Positions 8,537 through 20,122 are shown, counted from the stretch's first letter. The stretch: DNA of 64,000 nucleotides from Lolium rigidum (GCF_022539505.1 NC_061514.1:223781837-223845836); one strand, 5' to 3'. Made by a program: numbers and translations. Notes: generated by a model from the sequence alone, not told the origin.

Positions 8537-11308
8537 ATGGCGGACGGCACGCCAGTCACCTATGAGGAGCTGCCTGACGAGCTCAAGAAGCAGTACAACG
8601 AGATCAAGGCCACCCTCGAAGCCGACCTCATCGGCTCCTTTCGCAGAACCCGTTCCCATGGCATCGGATGGAAGGGATTCTCACCGCAAGGTGCACTCGA
8701 TGGGATAGACCTCTCTCGCCCCGTCGGAGGAACGCACCGGGGACTGCGGCAGGAGATCAACTACTTGGTGGCTCACTCGCTACATCGCCACTCGAAAACT
8801 TGGTCAACGTGTTGGAGCGTGTCGCTCGCGCGTAATCCAGGAGATCATGAGCCACCAGTACTCGCCGTCGGGACCAGCTCTCGGGACTCATCAAGGAGAG
8901 TTGCCATTCCGAGTCCCGTCCACCGCTGCCATATGCGTTGGCGGCACCGTCGAAGTGCCGACTACACCGGCATTCCTCGTCTACAAGATTGGTGGTGACC
9001 CTAGTGACTACCAGTTCTTGACCGAGGCGCCTAAGGAGATCCCTCAAGGATACGCGTGCACGTATGTGCCGGATTGTGGTAACTCGGGCACTCACAAACC
9101 GAGGCCACAACATCGGGGACTCCGGCGTTGACAGGAGGAACGTCGGCAACGTGAGCTTGAAAGCGCGACGTGGCTAACTAAGTACGCCACACCGACGAAA
9201 CTCCCGAGCCCGGCTCCTGCGGTTGGCTCGGAGCTGGAAAAGCAAACATGGCTGGCTAAGTACGCCACCCCGGCGAATCTTCGAGTGCAACTCCTACAGC
9301 CAAGACAGCGGATCAGATCAGTACCATACCGAGAGACCAGTTCGGCATGGTGCCGAAAAGAAGGGCGATCGGCTATTCCAAGCCGTACCCCGACGATTAC
9401 GAGATGATCCCGCTTGCCACCTAAATATCGGCTCCCCGACTTCTCCAAATTCAGTGGATCGGATGGCTCCAGCTCCATCGAGCACGTCGGCCGATATTTG
9501 GCTCAACTAGGACCGGCTTCGGTGTCGGATCCGCTACGCGTGAGGCTCTTTTCACGGTCCCTCACGGGATCGGCTTTTGGATGGTACACCTCTTTGCCGA
9601 CAAACTCCATCCAGGCCTTGGAAGCAATTGGAAGAACAGTTCCATATGCAATACCATTCGAAGCTTCCGAGTCCGGCATTGCCGATCTAGCACAACTACG
9701 TCGAAGCGCGGGGAAACGGTGACAGAGTACATCCAGCGCTTCAGGAATCTTAGGAACCGATGTTATTCGGTTCGTATAACCGAAAAGGAAGCGATCGAGT
9801 TGGCGGTAGCGAGGCCTTGCAACACAGCTCAAGGACATGGCCTCCCAAGCAGATTATCCCTCGCCGGCGCACATGGTTCGAAACTATCAGCATATGAACA
9901 GCGCCACCCGGACTCGTACCAAGACAAGTTCAAGCGTGCAGTAGTCATGGTCGATACGAGAGGAAGATGAAGCGCCCGCGGGAGACCAAGAAGTAGCAAT
10001 GGCTGAGTGGACTCGGGGAGGAACCCCCGTGTCCCGCAAATGGGTAAAGCCACCAGGGCCGCCCGTGGGATTTGATTTTGACGTGACCAAGACCGAACAA
10101 ATCTTCGACCTCCTGCTCAAGGAGAAACAGTTGACGATTCCTGAAGGTCTCAAGTTCCCCACGGCGAAAGAGCTGAACGGAAAGCCGTACTGCAAATTCC
10201 ACAACTCGCTTTCCCATGCCACCAACGACTGCAGGGTGTGGCGTCAGCACATCCAAGCAGCGATAGAGAAGGCGCGGCTAATTTTCAACCAGTACGCCAT
10301 GAAGGTCGACACCCAACCCTTCCCCGCCGTTAACATGGTGGAAGTCACCTACCCTGAGGGTTGCCAGCCAGGTCCCTCGTTCAGCATCAACATGGTAGGA
10401 CTCGGGAACCACTCGCGCGAGATGGAGATGAGGGCGAGCTGCTCTCATAGCAAGGATACAGAGGAGGCCGCTCCACGCGATCGGCCCCGTCATGATGGCA
10501 AGCGCTATGTCACAGAGGGAGAGGTGAAGAATATAAGATATCAGCGACCCCTCTCTGATCACCTCCTCAACAAATATGTGAGTCAGCATGACCAACGCCG
10601 ACGGACCAATTATGATGATGGAGGAGATCGCTCGGCTAGAGAAGCCGAAGACATCGTCGGCAGGATCGCGATGAGGAGGAGCACGAGCGCCGTGCCACGG
10701 AAACATCAAGGGAGCAAGATGACAACGCCGGACACTCGGGACTGCCCCTTCTTCGGACACCGCTGGGATTCGGGAATGAGCCGATTGCCCACAATCGGCA
10801 ATTGCCCGAATGCAACAAGAAGAAGAAGGAGGCAGCCAACGTGTCCGTGTTCGAGCGCCTAGGGCCTCTCCCGCCACAAAGCAAACGCGCCGAGTCACCT
10901 CGTTGGGCAGATCTTGAGGATTCGGGAGACGAGGGAGAAGTAGAAGAAGACAGTACCACCGGCCAAGGTGGTGCCCCGACGGACTCAGCCTGTTCCCAAA
11001 AGCGCAGGGTTCGGCGATTGCGCGGCCCGGAGGAAGCCGAAAGGTTATACCCGCATACGCTAAGGAAGGCACGACCTGATCCGGCCGCAAAAGTTCAGCG
11101 AGCCCCGGATGAAGAGGGTCGTCCACGGAAAATGGAGTGGCGCCCTAAACAGAGAAAAGCCGATGATGAGACATCGGCTGGTACAAACATGGTACTCGTC
11201 TTGCCGACGAGCTTAGTGCTCCACGACTCTACGGTGCACTCAAGGTGGACGACAAGCAAGCGCATCAAGTCGGAGGTTGGGTTGGTTTTATCCAGCTCGA
11301 CCAAGTAA
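8537..11308 (+). pseudogene. Frameshifted gag of element B
   Basis: The ATG at 8537 starts MADGTPVTYEELPDELKKQY. The frame is lost near 8790, and collinear gag sequence continues in other frames: 8847-9131 (PSDYQFLTEAPKEIP), 9414-9722 (PPKYRLPDFSKFSGSDGSSS, LTGSAFGWYTSLP, the gag core), 9999-10862 (TKTEQIFDLLLKEKQL and a knuckle-like C-x2-H-x4-H-x4-C in PYCKFHNSLSHATNDC) and 10802-11308 (basic, EAANVSVFERLGPLPPQSKR). These pieces are in order and match one grass Gypsy gag type, so this is one gene broken by several indels. No protease or pol follows. Confidence 0.85.
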
Positions 11309-12402
11309 CAAGATTGAACCAATGAGCAAACCGAGCAGGGCTGATCCTTGTGATCGGCCCCAAAAATTTATGAAGGGAACTTACAAAACCTTCACCGAGC
11401 AAGCAACGTGGAGGCCGATTCCAGCAATCGGCCAAAATTATCCTCACCCACCATTCTACCTCGGGTTCAACATGTTATCCAACGAGCCGATACCATCAAT
11501 TCTCTTGACGGAATCGGCTCGGGGGGCACCTGTGTAGATAAAATACGAGGATATGCAACGGAAGCATCTCATCTTCTGGTGATGGGTATTGCAATATGGG
11601 GGCCGATGCACAGGTCGGCCGTAAAAAAATATATATATATGAAAATTCGAAAATTTTCGAGCACAGCCGATGCAGCAGGCATCGACTTCAGAATCAAGAA
11701 ACAGCCGATGCAGCAGACATCGACTCAAGGGGATCAGAGGATCAATGGAGTCTCTTCAGCTGGGGCAGTTCGTGAGATCATGACCAGGTTGTATCAAGTC
11801 CACCAAGGAAGAACTGAAGAAACTCGGGGGGCAGCTCACCTTGAAGGTTCTCTGCTTGGGGCTACGTCATAGGTTAAGGTTAATGTCGGCACATGTGGCT
11901 GATTCGCCTTCATTAAGGCTCGGGGGGCAGCTCGCCCTAAAGGTCGTTGCTCTAGGGAGCCGATTTGGTTGGAATCGGCTAGCCTCGCGACACAACCTGG
12001 TTTGGAGAGCGGTGTTACGTTACTGCAGTCATCAGTTTGAGCATCCAAGACGGTTCCGGGGCTCTTTTAAAGTCGCCTGCTCAAAGATCAAGTTGCCGAC
12101 TTACTAAGATCGGGCTGTGTCATCGTCATCGGCGAGGCTCGGCTAGCTTGGAGGGGTGGCTAAATTGGCCTTGTCTCGCGGATTATCATGAAACTGATGC
12201 GTTACCATCAGTCACTAAGCATGGATTAGGCCAACAGTCGACAAACTCAGCATGAAAGAAATCGGCGAAATCAAGCTAAGGGAATTCTTCATTAGTATTG
12301 GGATTTCTTACAATGGGGAGCCGATTGCTCAAGGAGGGAAGAACAAAAGAAGGGTCTATTGACCAATCTACTACCGCTAGGCCTATACTATTAGATCCTA
12401 AT
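11309..12402 (+). other. Element B non-coding interior
   Basis: About 1.1 kb without a supportable gene. A short segment (about 11380-11535) encodes PIGQNYPHPPFYLGFNMLSN, a scrap of this family's downstream coding region. The rest is low-information sequence with repeated CTCGGGGGGCAGCTC motifs (about 11824, 11922). Confidence 0.6.
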
Positions 12403-12850
12403 CTACGGGCCATCACCGCCCTCATCGTCGTCCTCAGAACTCTCATCGGCACTGCTGCCGATGGGCTCCTCGTCGCTACTCCCGTAGCCCTCCACGGGGG
12501 CTTCATCCCCGTCTTCGTCGTCGCTGCTGTCGTCGTCCCATCACATGCGGAGGCGCTTCGCCGGCGGGTAGCCCTCGAGGGAGTCGTCGTCGTCGTCTTC
12601 TTCTTCTCCCTCTTCTTCAGAGGTGGGGCAGCCGTCCCAGGAGAACTGGTCGTCCTCGCTTTTTGGCTCCAGTTCCCCATCGGCGAGGAACTGAAGATCT
12701 TCATCCCCGCTGGTCAAGGACTTGTCGTCCTCGGACCAAATGGAGGAGGCATGGCTCTCCTCGTCCCGGTCTTCGGGCGCGAATTTCCGGCGGCGTCTCG
12801 CGGGAGGAGTCGGACCCGTAGGAAAACTCGGAGGAAGAGGAAGAAGACAT
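12403..12850 (-). pseudogene. Antisense acidic ORF of element B, broken
   Basis: On the strand opposite to gag an ATG at 12850 starts MSSSSSSEFSYGSDSSRE. After a +1 shift the frame reads ESHASSIWSEDDKSLTSGDE and a Glu/Asp run, then PPAKRLRM followed by TGA where TGG would continue the acidic sequence (WDDDSSDDED...), ending at 12403. Antisense accessory ORFs at this position are known from Tat-lineage Gypsy elements. This copy has one frameshift and one premature stop. The function of these ORFs is unknown. Confidence 0.7.
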
Positions 12851-13111
12851 GGCGGCACGAGAGGGTTTTTGGTGCTAATGCGAGGAGGACGAAGGAGACG
12901 CAAGCTGTTTAGAACGGTTAAATAAAGGGGATATGAGAGAGATTCAATGCCACAGCAGCTTCCGAGGAGATGTTGCCCAACAGGGAAAATTTTACGGCCA
13001 CGTGGAGAAGTGGAAGGGGCAAGGCATCATGATGGGGATTCTGCGGTAGCTCGCTCCGCCACGACATGACCCGACGAAAGAAAGCGTAATGATTTTGGAA
13101 ATGGCATTTCC

Positions 13112-13128
13112 AAAACCAGGGGGGCATG
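13112..13128 (+). other. Element B polypurine tract
   Basis: AAAACCAGGGGGGCATG lies directly before the right LTR. Confidence 0.75.
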
Positions 13129-14304
13129 TGTTATCACCAGAATTTGACCAAGTCAGAGGTGGGCCGCGATCAAGATGGACGTGAAGAAATATATATGGAA
13201 GGAATACGTGAATCGGCCTTTTATACCAAGTCGGGCTTAATTGCCCATGTATCTGTAACATATTAGATCGCATCTTAGTTTAGAAGTTAGAATCTTACCC
13301 GTGCACGGTTTGGTGCACGCCCACATTAGAAAGTCCGCTTGGACTATAAATATGTATCTAGGGTTTATGGAATAAACAACAACTCACGTTCAACCCCAAA
13401 CAAACCAATCTCGGCGCATCGCCAACTCCTTCGTCTCGAGGGTTTCTATCGGGTAAGCGACATGCTGCCTAGATCGCATCTTGCGATCTAGGCAGCACAA
13501 GCCCCACGTTGTTCATGCGTTGCTCGTACTCGAAGCGCTTTTGATGGCGAGCAGCGTAGTTATCATTAGATGTGTTAGGGTTAGCATTGTTCTTCGTTTA
13601 AGCATGCTTACGTAGTGCAACCCTTGCATATCTAGCCGCCCTCACACCTATCTCAGGTGTGGGGGCGGCACCCGCTTGATCATTATTTAGTAGATCTGAT
13701 CCGTTACTATTGCTCCTTGTTCCGCAAGGATTAGTTTAATATCCGCAATAGTTAGGCCTTACAAAGGGGGAGGATCCGGTGGCACGTAGGGTGGCGTTCG
13801 CAAGTCCTAAACAGGATGTTCCGAGGATCAACTTCATGTTGGTTTTTAGGCCTTGTTTAGGATCGGCTTACGAGCACCGTGCGTGGCCGCGAGGCCCAAC
13901 TCCGGAGTAGGATGATCCGATTATGCGGTGAAAACCCTAAATCGTCGTAGATCTAATTAGCTTTATCTTGATCAAGCAGGACCACCAAGTATTCGTGCAC
14001 CCCGTACGAATCATGGGTGGATCGGCTCTTTGAGCCGATTCACGGGATAACTCGAGAGCCGATCGAGGCTCGTATTTAACGTTTACATGTATGCCCCGCG
14101 GGAAACTAAGCGAGGCATCCCCATCACCTTCCCGACCAGGTATAGGTCGGGTGGCACGCCCTGCACTTCGCATCGCCGCGTGTGACCAGAAGAGCATTGC
14201 GGGCCGTCGCTCGGAGGGGTCTCAGCCAGCCGCAGCTCTAGGCTCTTCCCGGCTCTACGGTGTTGATAAGGCCGCTGCCCGCCGGTGGGTTTTGGCAGTC
14301 AACA
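13129..14304 (+). repeat. Element B 3' LTR
   Basis: Second copy of 7299-8475, followed by TSD GGGTC and satellite sequence. Confidence 0.92.
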
Positions 14305-14569
14305 GGGTCAAAAATAACTCCAAGAAAGGAAACTTTTATTGTTCTTAGAGGATGACATGCGGGACCCATGAGCCAGCAGCTTACTCAACGTTTCAAAGGT
14401 GGCATGAGATCGAAAGAAAAAGGCAAGTGACCAAATATCAGGACCCAAAAATAATCCAAGATTTATTGTACATAGAGGATGACATGTGGGTCCCATTTTG
14501 CAGCAGCGGTCTCAATGTTTGTAATGCGGCTTGAGATCAAAAGAAAAATAAAGTAGCTAGTAATTAGGG
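14305..14569. repeat. Satellite array, second piece
   Basis: Two unit starts near 14348 and 14477, lying between B and C. The last five bases TAGGG are the left TSD of C. Confidence 0.85.
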
Positions 14570-15609
14570 TGATGAGGTCTAAGACCCCGTGTGTGGCCCG
14601 ATCTCGTGGATTGACTTCGAAACCAAGGGGAGAGATGGGAGAACGCGAGGAACACGAAGAACACGACGGGCACGAGGAACTCCGAGACTCACGCACGCAC
14701 ACCAACCCGATACACCCGATGCTTACCTCCGTGGCTCGATGGACCACGCCAATAGAATCTCCGAGGAAGAGGCACGTGGCGGGAATTCCCGGAGAGAGAT
14801 TGGGGTTGGAGAGGAAGAGCTTGGTGAGTGAGAGAGAGTAACAAGTACTAGAATCTCAATCAACAAGATCAAAGTCAACAACCAAGGTGCCTTGATTACA
14901 GAGGGATGATACCCAAGGGAGACTAAGCTCAAAGGTAGGTTTGAGTTCAAAACAAGTCTAAGGGGTAAAGGGGGTGTCCTGGGTGCTTATATAGTCTTAC
15001 AAGGCGACACGGGCCGAAAAGGTACAAGTGAAACCGGTTCGGGTCGAAAAGGCATCTTTAGTCGGGCAGGCCGGTCGGGAGGCCGGTCGGGCCGGGCTCG
15101 GGACCGGACAGTCCGGTCGTCGACCGGGTCCTGGACCGGGCTGCAACCGGGCGGGGTGCCGAGGTTACTGGATGGCGCCCGGATGGCACCGGTTGGGAGG
15201 CCGGTCTGGGACCGGATGGCCCGGTTGAGCGGCCGGTCGACCGGATTCTGGACCGGGTGGCCCGGTCAGGAGGCCGGTCAACCGGGTTCTGGACCGGCCG
15301 GCCATCTTCTCTTCCTTGCGTTCTTCGGGCGACTTCCGGTCCAATTCCATGTCCATCTTCATGACCAGCTGCTCCTCTCCTCCTCTTGACCAAGGCATGT
15401 CCTCCTCTCCGGCGTCTTGATGTGCCTTGTACCTAATGACACATAGCACGTCGGCATGAGGTAGCATTCCATCCAAAGGGGTATCAAGATCAAGGGTGGT
15501 GAGGAGCGAATTCACCTTATCATGTAGCGCTTTAACTCGAGCCCGAGTCATCGGTCCACTTGGGGGACTAGTTGGTCTTGTAGTGTCGTCGGTGAGCGGG
15601 GCTACATCA
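14570..15609 (-). repeat. Element C 3' LTR
   Basis: TGATGTAGCCCC...AGACCTCATCA on the minus strand. It contains the CCGGTC/GACCGG repeat module (15005-15300) and encodes GPMTRARVKALHDKVNSLL (about 15545-15490, minus). Confidence 0.93.
15005..15300. repeat. CCGGTC/GACCGG module in the element C 3' LTR
   Basis: A dense cluster of CCGG-centred short repeats, including palindromes such as CCGGTCGACCGG. The matching module in the other LTR is at 32870-33150. It occupies the position of the CGGCAGTGCCG module in element A. Confidence 0.85.
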
Positions 15610-16845
15610 TCTCCCCCCCTGGGAAAGAGTCGTCCTCAACTCGTGGTCTTCCTCATATCCATGATAGGGTGACAAGTCGGAGACATTGAACGTGTTGCTC
15701 ACCAAGTACTTGGAGGTGGGAATGTCGATGACGTAAGCGTTGTTGTTGATGCGTTTGAGGACCTTGAAGGGACCATCTCCTCTTGGCTTGAGCTTCGAGT
15801 TGCGTTCATGAGGGAATCTTTCCTTCCGGAGGTGGATCCAAACGAGGTCGCCTTCTTGAAATATGCGTTCCTTCTTCTTGGCGTTGAGGCGGGTAGCTTG
15901 ACGAAGCACATGTTCTTGAATGGTAGCTCTTGTTTCTTCATGAAGTTTCTTGACGGCGGCGGTGCGCTTGTCGAAATCCATGTTGATCCGCTCATGAAGG
16001 GGGAGCGGGAGTATGTCGAGTGCCGTGAGCGGCTCAAACCCATAGACGACCATGAAGGGACTCCTTGATGTAGTCGAGTGCTTGGCGCGGTTGTAGGCGA
16101 ACTCCGCGTGTGGAAGGCATTCCTCCCATGACTTCAAGTTTTTCTTCACGAGGATGCGTAGAAGGGTGGAGAGGCTTCGATTGACCACTTCCGTTTGGTC
16201 GTCCGTTTGCGGGTGCGAGGATGATGAGAATAAGAGCTTCACTCCAAACTTTGCCATGAGCGACTTCCAAAGATAACTCATGAACTTGACGTCTCGATCC
16301 GACACAATGCTTTGCGGCACTCCATGTAGGCGAACAATTTCCCTGAAAAACAATGAAGCAATGTGTGAAGCATCATCGCTCTTATGGCAAGGTATGAAAT
16401 GAGCCATCTTAGAGAATCTATCCACTACCACGAATATAGAATCATGACCATGCTTAGTGCGAGGCAATCCTAGAACAAAATCCATGCTAATATCCGTCCA
16501 TGGTGCATAAGGTATAGGCAAAGGTGTGTAAAGACCATAAGGATTGGAAGTAGACTTAGCTTGAAGGCATGTCGTGCAACGGTTGCAAAGGCGCTCCACG
16601 TCCCGCTTCATCTTCGGCCAATAATAGTGAGTGGATAACATCACAAGTGTCTTATCCCGACCAAAATGTCCCATAAGGCCACCACCATGTGACTCTTGCA
16701 AGAGTAACTTTCGAAGAGAAGACTCGGGAATGCAAATTTTGTTGGCTTTAAACAAGTAGCCTTTGTGCAAATAGAAGTCATCAAATCCTCGGTCAACGGA
16801 ACACTTCTCAAATATCGGAGCAAAGAAAGAATCGAAGTACAGAGT
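15607..16845 (-). pseudogene. Integrase domain of element C
   Basis: The frame is open from about 16845 to the stop at 15607. Numbered from the Met at 16770, the zinc-binding HHCC is H28/H35 with C65/C68. The catalytic triad is D97 (SMDFV), D158 (VSDRD) and E194 (TEVVN), with the canonical 35-residue D-E spacing. The C-terminal part reads [15 protein letters not shown], then [20 protein letters not shown] and [12 protein letters not shown]. There is no chromodomain. It would integrate element DNA into the chromosome. The domain itself looks intact but is separated from RNase H by a one-base shift near 16845, so the polyprotein is broken here. The stop falls at the first bases of the 3' LTR. 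Confidence 0.92.
15610..15624 (-). other. Element C polypurine tract
   Basis: Minus-strand purine tract with seven G before the LTR start. With seven G the pol frame stops at TGA two codons after the run (SQGGR stop), instead of reading into the LTR as in A. Confidence 0.82.
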
Positions 16846-17622
16846 TCTTTGATCTCTTCAAGTCCCAAGACATGAAAATCCAAGCGAGTAAGCAAAAGGG
16901 TGTTTTTGCGGGAAAGAGCATCCGCCACTACATTGTCCTTGCCCTTCTTGTATTTGATTACGTATGGGAAGGACTCAATGAACTCAACCCATTTTGCATG
17001 ACGTTTGTTCAAATTGTGTTGGCTTTTCAAGTACTTCAAAGACTCATGGTCGGAATGAATGATAAACTCTTTTGGCCAAAGATAGTGTTGCCAAACTTCA
17101 AGAACACGAACCAAAGCGTAGAGCTCCTTGTCATATATAGGATAGTTGAGGCGTGCGCCATCTAACTTCTCACTATAGTATGCCACGGGTTTGCCCTCTT
17201 GCATAAGAACACCACCAATACCAAGCCCACTTGCATCACACTCAATCTCAAAAGTTTTGGCGAAATTTGGAAGAACTAGAAGGGGAGCTTCGGTAAGGTG
17301 TTTTTTCAACTCATCAAAAGCATTTTGTTGGGCCTTGCCCCAAACAAACGGAACATTCTTCTTGGTAAGCTCATTCAAAGGGCAAGCAATGGTGCTAAAA
17401 TCTTTCACAAAGCGGCGGTAAAACCCGGCAAGTCCATGGAAGCTTCGGACTTGACCAACATTTGTAGGAGTAGGCCAATTATGGATGGCCTCTACCTTGG
17501 AAGAATCAACTTCAATCCCATTAGCGGAAACCACAAATCCAAGGAAAACCAATTTGTTTTGAGCAAAGGTGCATTTGGGGAGGTTAGCATAAAGCTTTTC
17601 ATGACGCAAGATGCACAAGACC
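16845..17622 (-). pseudogene. End of RT and RNase H of element C
   Basis: Continues in frame from the RT part left of H. It shows [20 protein letters not shown] (end of RT), then RNase H motifs [40 protein letters not shown] and VVADALSRK. Asp, Glu, Asp and the final Asp of RNase H are all present. The frame shifts after EEIKEL near 16845. The first codons right after H complete [20 protein letters not shown], showing the pre-insertion sequence. Confidence 0.92.
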
Positions 17623-18488
17623 TGATGGGGCCTAAGGCCACGTGGGTTGCCCGATCTCACGAATTGACCGAGGGAAAGGCGGGGGAGAGGAAGAACACGA
17701 AGAACACGGCGAAGAACACGATGAACACACGCGAACGCACGCAACACAACCCGATACAATTCCGGTTTACTCCCGATAGCCCGAACCACTATCCCGATAG
17801 AATCTCTCAAGGGAGAGACACGCGGTAGAATCCCCGAGAGGAAGATCGGTATACGATCGGTGGAATCACACGAGTGAGAGACCGGTGGTAGAATCACAAG
17901 TGTGAGAGACTAATCATATAAGGAGTGCCTTGTACAATAGATTATGGTAATCTAAGGAGGGGGTTTCCCTAATCCCAAAGGGATGGTGGAGGCATGAGCC
18001 TAATTCTCTCAAGTTCATTCCTTACCTCATGAAGGGGGAGGTGGGAGCCTATATATAGGGAGCCACCAAAGGAAGGGTAGTTTAGGCATACAAAGGGATA
18101 AAGGGTTCAGATTTGATGCTCTTTGCAGTGGGGCGTCAGGGCCAGCACATGTAGGGCGATAGGGCCGGCGCAGGTAGGGCGGCGATGCCGTCGTCCTCGA
18201 GCGTAGTGGTGGTGCGGCGGTGCCGGTCTTCCTGGCGCGTCTCCTTATCCTCGACGTTCTCTTCCATGCTTCCGCGACCTCGGCCTTGAGTCCTCGAGCC
18301 TCCATGGTGTCGTCCACTTCCTCCGTACTTGGCGATGTGTTCCTATCATGGTCATATGAAGGAGGATGAAGTAGCATACCATTCATGAGAGACAATTGTA
18401 GGCACGCATAAAGGAGAAGATTCACCTTTGCGTGACGTGTCGGCGTTGACGCACATGATGCGGTGGAGACCGAAGGTCGCCCGTATCA
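17623..18488 (-). repeat. Element H 3' LTR
   Basis: Minus strand TGATACGGGCGACC...GGCCCCATCA. It holds relics of the GGCAGTGCCG repeats and a degenerate version of the LTR-encoded peptide (VNLLLYACLQLSLMNGMLL, near 18425-18360). Confidence 0.93.
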
Positions 18489-20112
18489 TCTCCCCCACTT
18501 GAAAAAGAGTCGTCCTCGACGATGAGTCTTCGTGAACGTGTAGAGGAGGTAGATGACACCAACGCTTGAATGTCCCTTCACTTGTCAAGAGCCCTATGAA
18601 TAGCACAAGAAAAGCAAAGGAGCAATCAAAGCGTAGCCAAAGTTCAATGGATTTAGGAAGAGGGCGCAAGTAGAAGGAGGTCACCTTATCAAAGTGTCGG
18701 TGTGCTCTCATTGAGAGGTCTTGTGTAGTGGAAGTGTGCGGGCAAAACCACTCATTGGAGCTCACGTGTATCATGCTCTCAAGAGCTCTTTTTGTCAACT
18801 CGTGCTCAATCGAGGTTGACATTGGAGTGTGGGTACCTACACACATGTTAGACAACAAGAACAATGTGTGTGCATGGTATATGAACACATCATCCATCAT
18901 GATGCGCCATTTCTTTTGCACATCACCATTAGCGGTAAGCAAGATATTATAGTACACATGGTGAATATGCGGGGAAAACTTAGGAACATGCTCAACATGG
19001 ATAGGTGCAAAGTCTCCAAAAGGTGAGAGAGCTATGGGGGCAATCTCATTCACAAGCATATGAACATCATTGCAAACCAAGCATTGGAAAGAGAAAGTAT
19101 TCAACATTTTGGTTGCATTAATGGGAGAATATTGCAAGCATGTAGCACAAAACATGTTCAACATTTGATCATTGTTGTCGACAAACCTAGGGAAAGAGCA
19201 ATTGTTCGGCAAGGTTGTCACAACACAAGCATCATTATCAACATTGCAAGCAATACATGGGAAAGAGAAATTGTTCGACATATTGCAAGCAATAGGATAG
19301 AAATCGAAACACTCATAGCATGGCATGGTCAAAGTGTCACAAGCAACTACTTTCACATGATCAACAATGGCACAAGTATCACAAGGGAAAGTGAAAGAAG
19401 CATATGACATGGCAATAGGATCATCCAACTCATGCAAGCACTCACAAATCATCATGTCCACTAGTGGGATCATGGCATCATCAACACCCATATAGGTACC
19501 TTTGTAGTCCCGCTCATATGAGGTAGGTGTTGTGGAAGAGGTAGGCTCGATGTGGCCTCCATGTTCATCTTCAAGTAAGCATGGTGTGATATCATCATCT
19601 TCATGCACCATGTACATCTTCTCCATGATCGGTGTCTCGTCATCCATGGGACCTAATAAGACACAAGGAAACACACTAGAGGTAGAGGGTAAGTTGTTAG
19701 AATTCGAAATGGCCTCACATGACCTATCAACTACCACTCTCATCTCACTTGGTGTATCACTCATGCTCTCGAAGTGGAGGCACTCATCAAGCTCACATAT
19801 AGTGGAGTCACTCATCTCACATATAGTGGAGTCGCTCATCTCACATATAGTGGAATCCCTCATCTCCATGGCAATGGCGTCGTCGATGTCCGAGCAACCT
19901 AGCAAAGAGGAAGACAACACAAGAGGAGTAGAGGTTAAGTTGTTAGAAATCGAAACATCCTCACTCGACTCATGGGGTGTATCACTCTTGCTCTCAAGGT
20001 GTTTGAAGTATGCGTTGCACTCGGCTTTTTCTTTGGGTGTCATTTGGGCTTCTCGAGCATCTAGCTCGGCGAAGTATGCTCTCATCTCGGCTTGCTCTTG
20101 TGGGGTCATCAT
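18352..20112 (-). CDS. Unknown Cys-rich ORF of element H (586 aa)
   Basis: Starts MMTPQEQAEMRAYFAELDAR with a short charged repeat (ECNAYFKHLESK), then three copies of DSTICEMS. The middle has many Cys pairs (PCDTC, PCYEC, PCIAC, CLVCND). Then comes MMDDVFIYHAHTLFLLSNMC and HELTKRALESMIHVSSNEW. The final part crosses the polypurine tract (FQVGEMIRATFG) into the 3' LTR. It has no gag core, zinc knuckle or pol motif. It is nearly identical to the ORF of G and aligns with the C-terminal half of the A ORF. The ATG lies 11 nt after the acceptor of the leader intron. Conservation of the open frame in separate copies suggests function, but the role is unknown. Confidence 0.85.
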   Translation of the reverse strand: MMTPQEQAEMRAYFAELDAREAQMTPKEKAECNAYFKHLESKSDTPHESSEDVSISNNLTSTPLVLSSSLLGCSDIDDAIAMEMRDSTICEMSDSTICEMSDSTICELDECLHFESMSDTPSEMRVVVDRSCEAISNSNNLPSTSSVFPCVLLGPMDDETPIMEKMYMVHEDDDITPCLLEDEHGGHIEPTSSTTPTSYERDYKGTYMGVDDAMIPLVDMMICECLHELDDPIAMSYASFTFPCDTCAIVDHVKVVACDTLTMPCYECFDFYPIACNMSNNFSFPCIACNVDNDACVVTTLPNNCSFPRFVDNNDQMLNMFCATCLQYSPINATKMLNTFSFQCLVCNDVHMLVNEIAPIALSPFGDFAPIHVEHVPKFSPHIHHVYYNILLTANGDVQKKWRIMMDDVFIYHAHTLFLLSNMCVGTHTPMSTSIEHELTKRALESMIHVSSNEWFCPHTSTTQDLSMRAHRHFDKVTSFYLRPLPKSIELWLRFDCSFAFLVLFIGLLTSEGTFKRWCHLPPLHVHEDSSSRTTLFQVGEMIRATFGLHRIMCVNADTSRKGESSPLCVPTIVSHEWYATSSSFI

Positions 20113-20122
20113 GTATATCCCA

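Larger units (their letters stand above)
7299..14304 (+). mobile_element. Element B: Gypsy-type LTR retrotransposon with gag but no pol
   Basis: Two LTRs of 1177 and 1176 bp, about 98% identical by eye, begin TGTTATCACC and end CAGTCAACA. The flanking TSD is GGGTC (7294-7298 and 14305-14309). A primer site follows the left LTR and a purine tract precedes the right LTR. The 4.65-kb interior contains a frameshifted gag, no RT or integrase, and a broken antisense acidic ORF. It is inserted in the satellite. The gag type and antisense ORF suggest the Tat branch of Gypsy elements. Confidence 0.93.

Noticed and set aside
10278..11126. 282-codon minus-strand frame over the gag of B
   Set aside because: Antisense shadow of the recognisable plus-strand gag; no known motif.
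15005..15300. CCGGTC repeats as a possible coding repeat domain
   Set aside because: They can be translated but with no conserved frame between LTR and leader copies; treated as DNA/RNA-level repeats.
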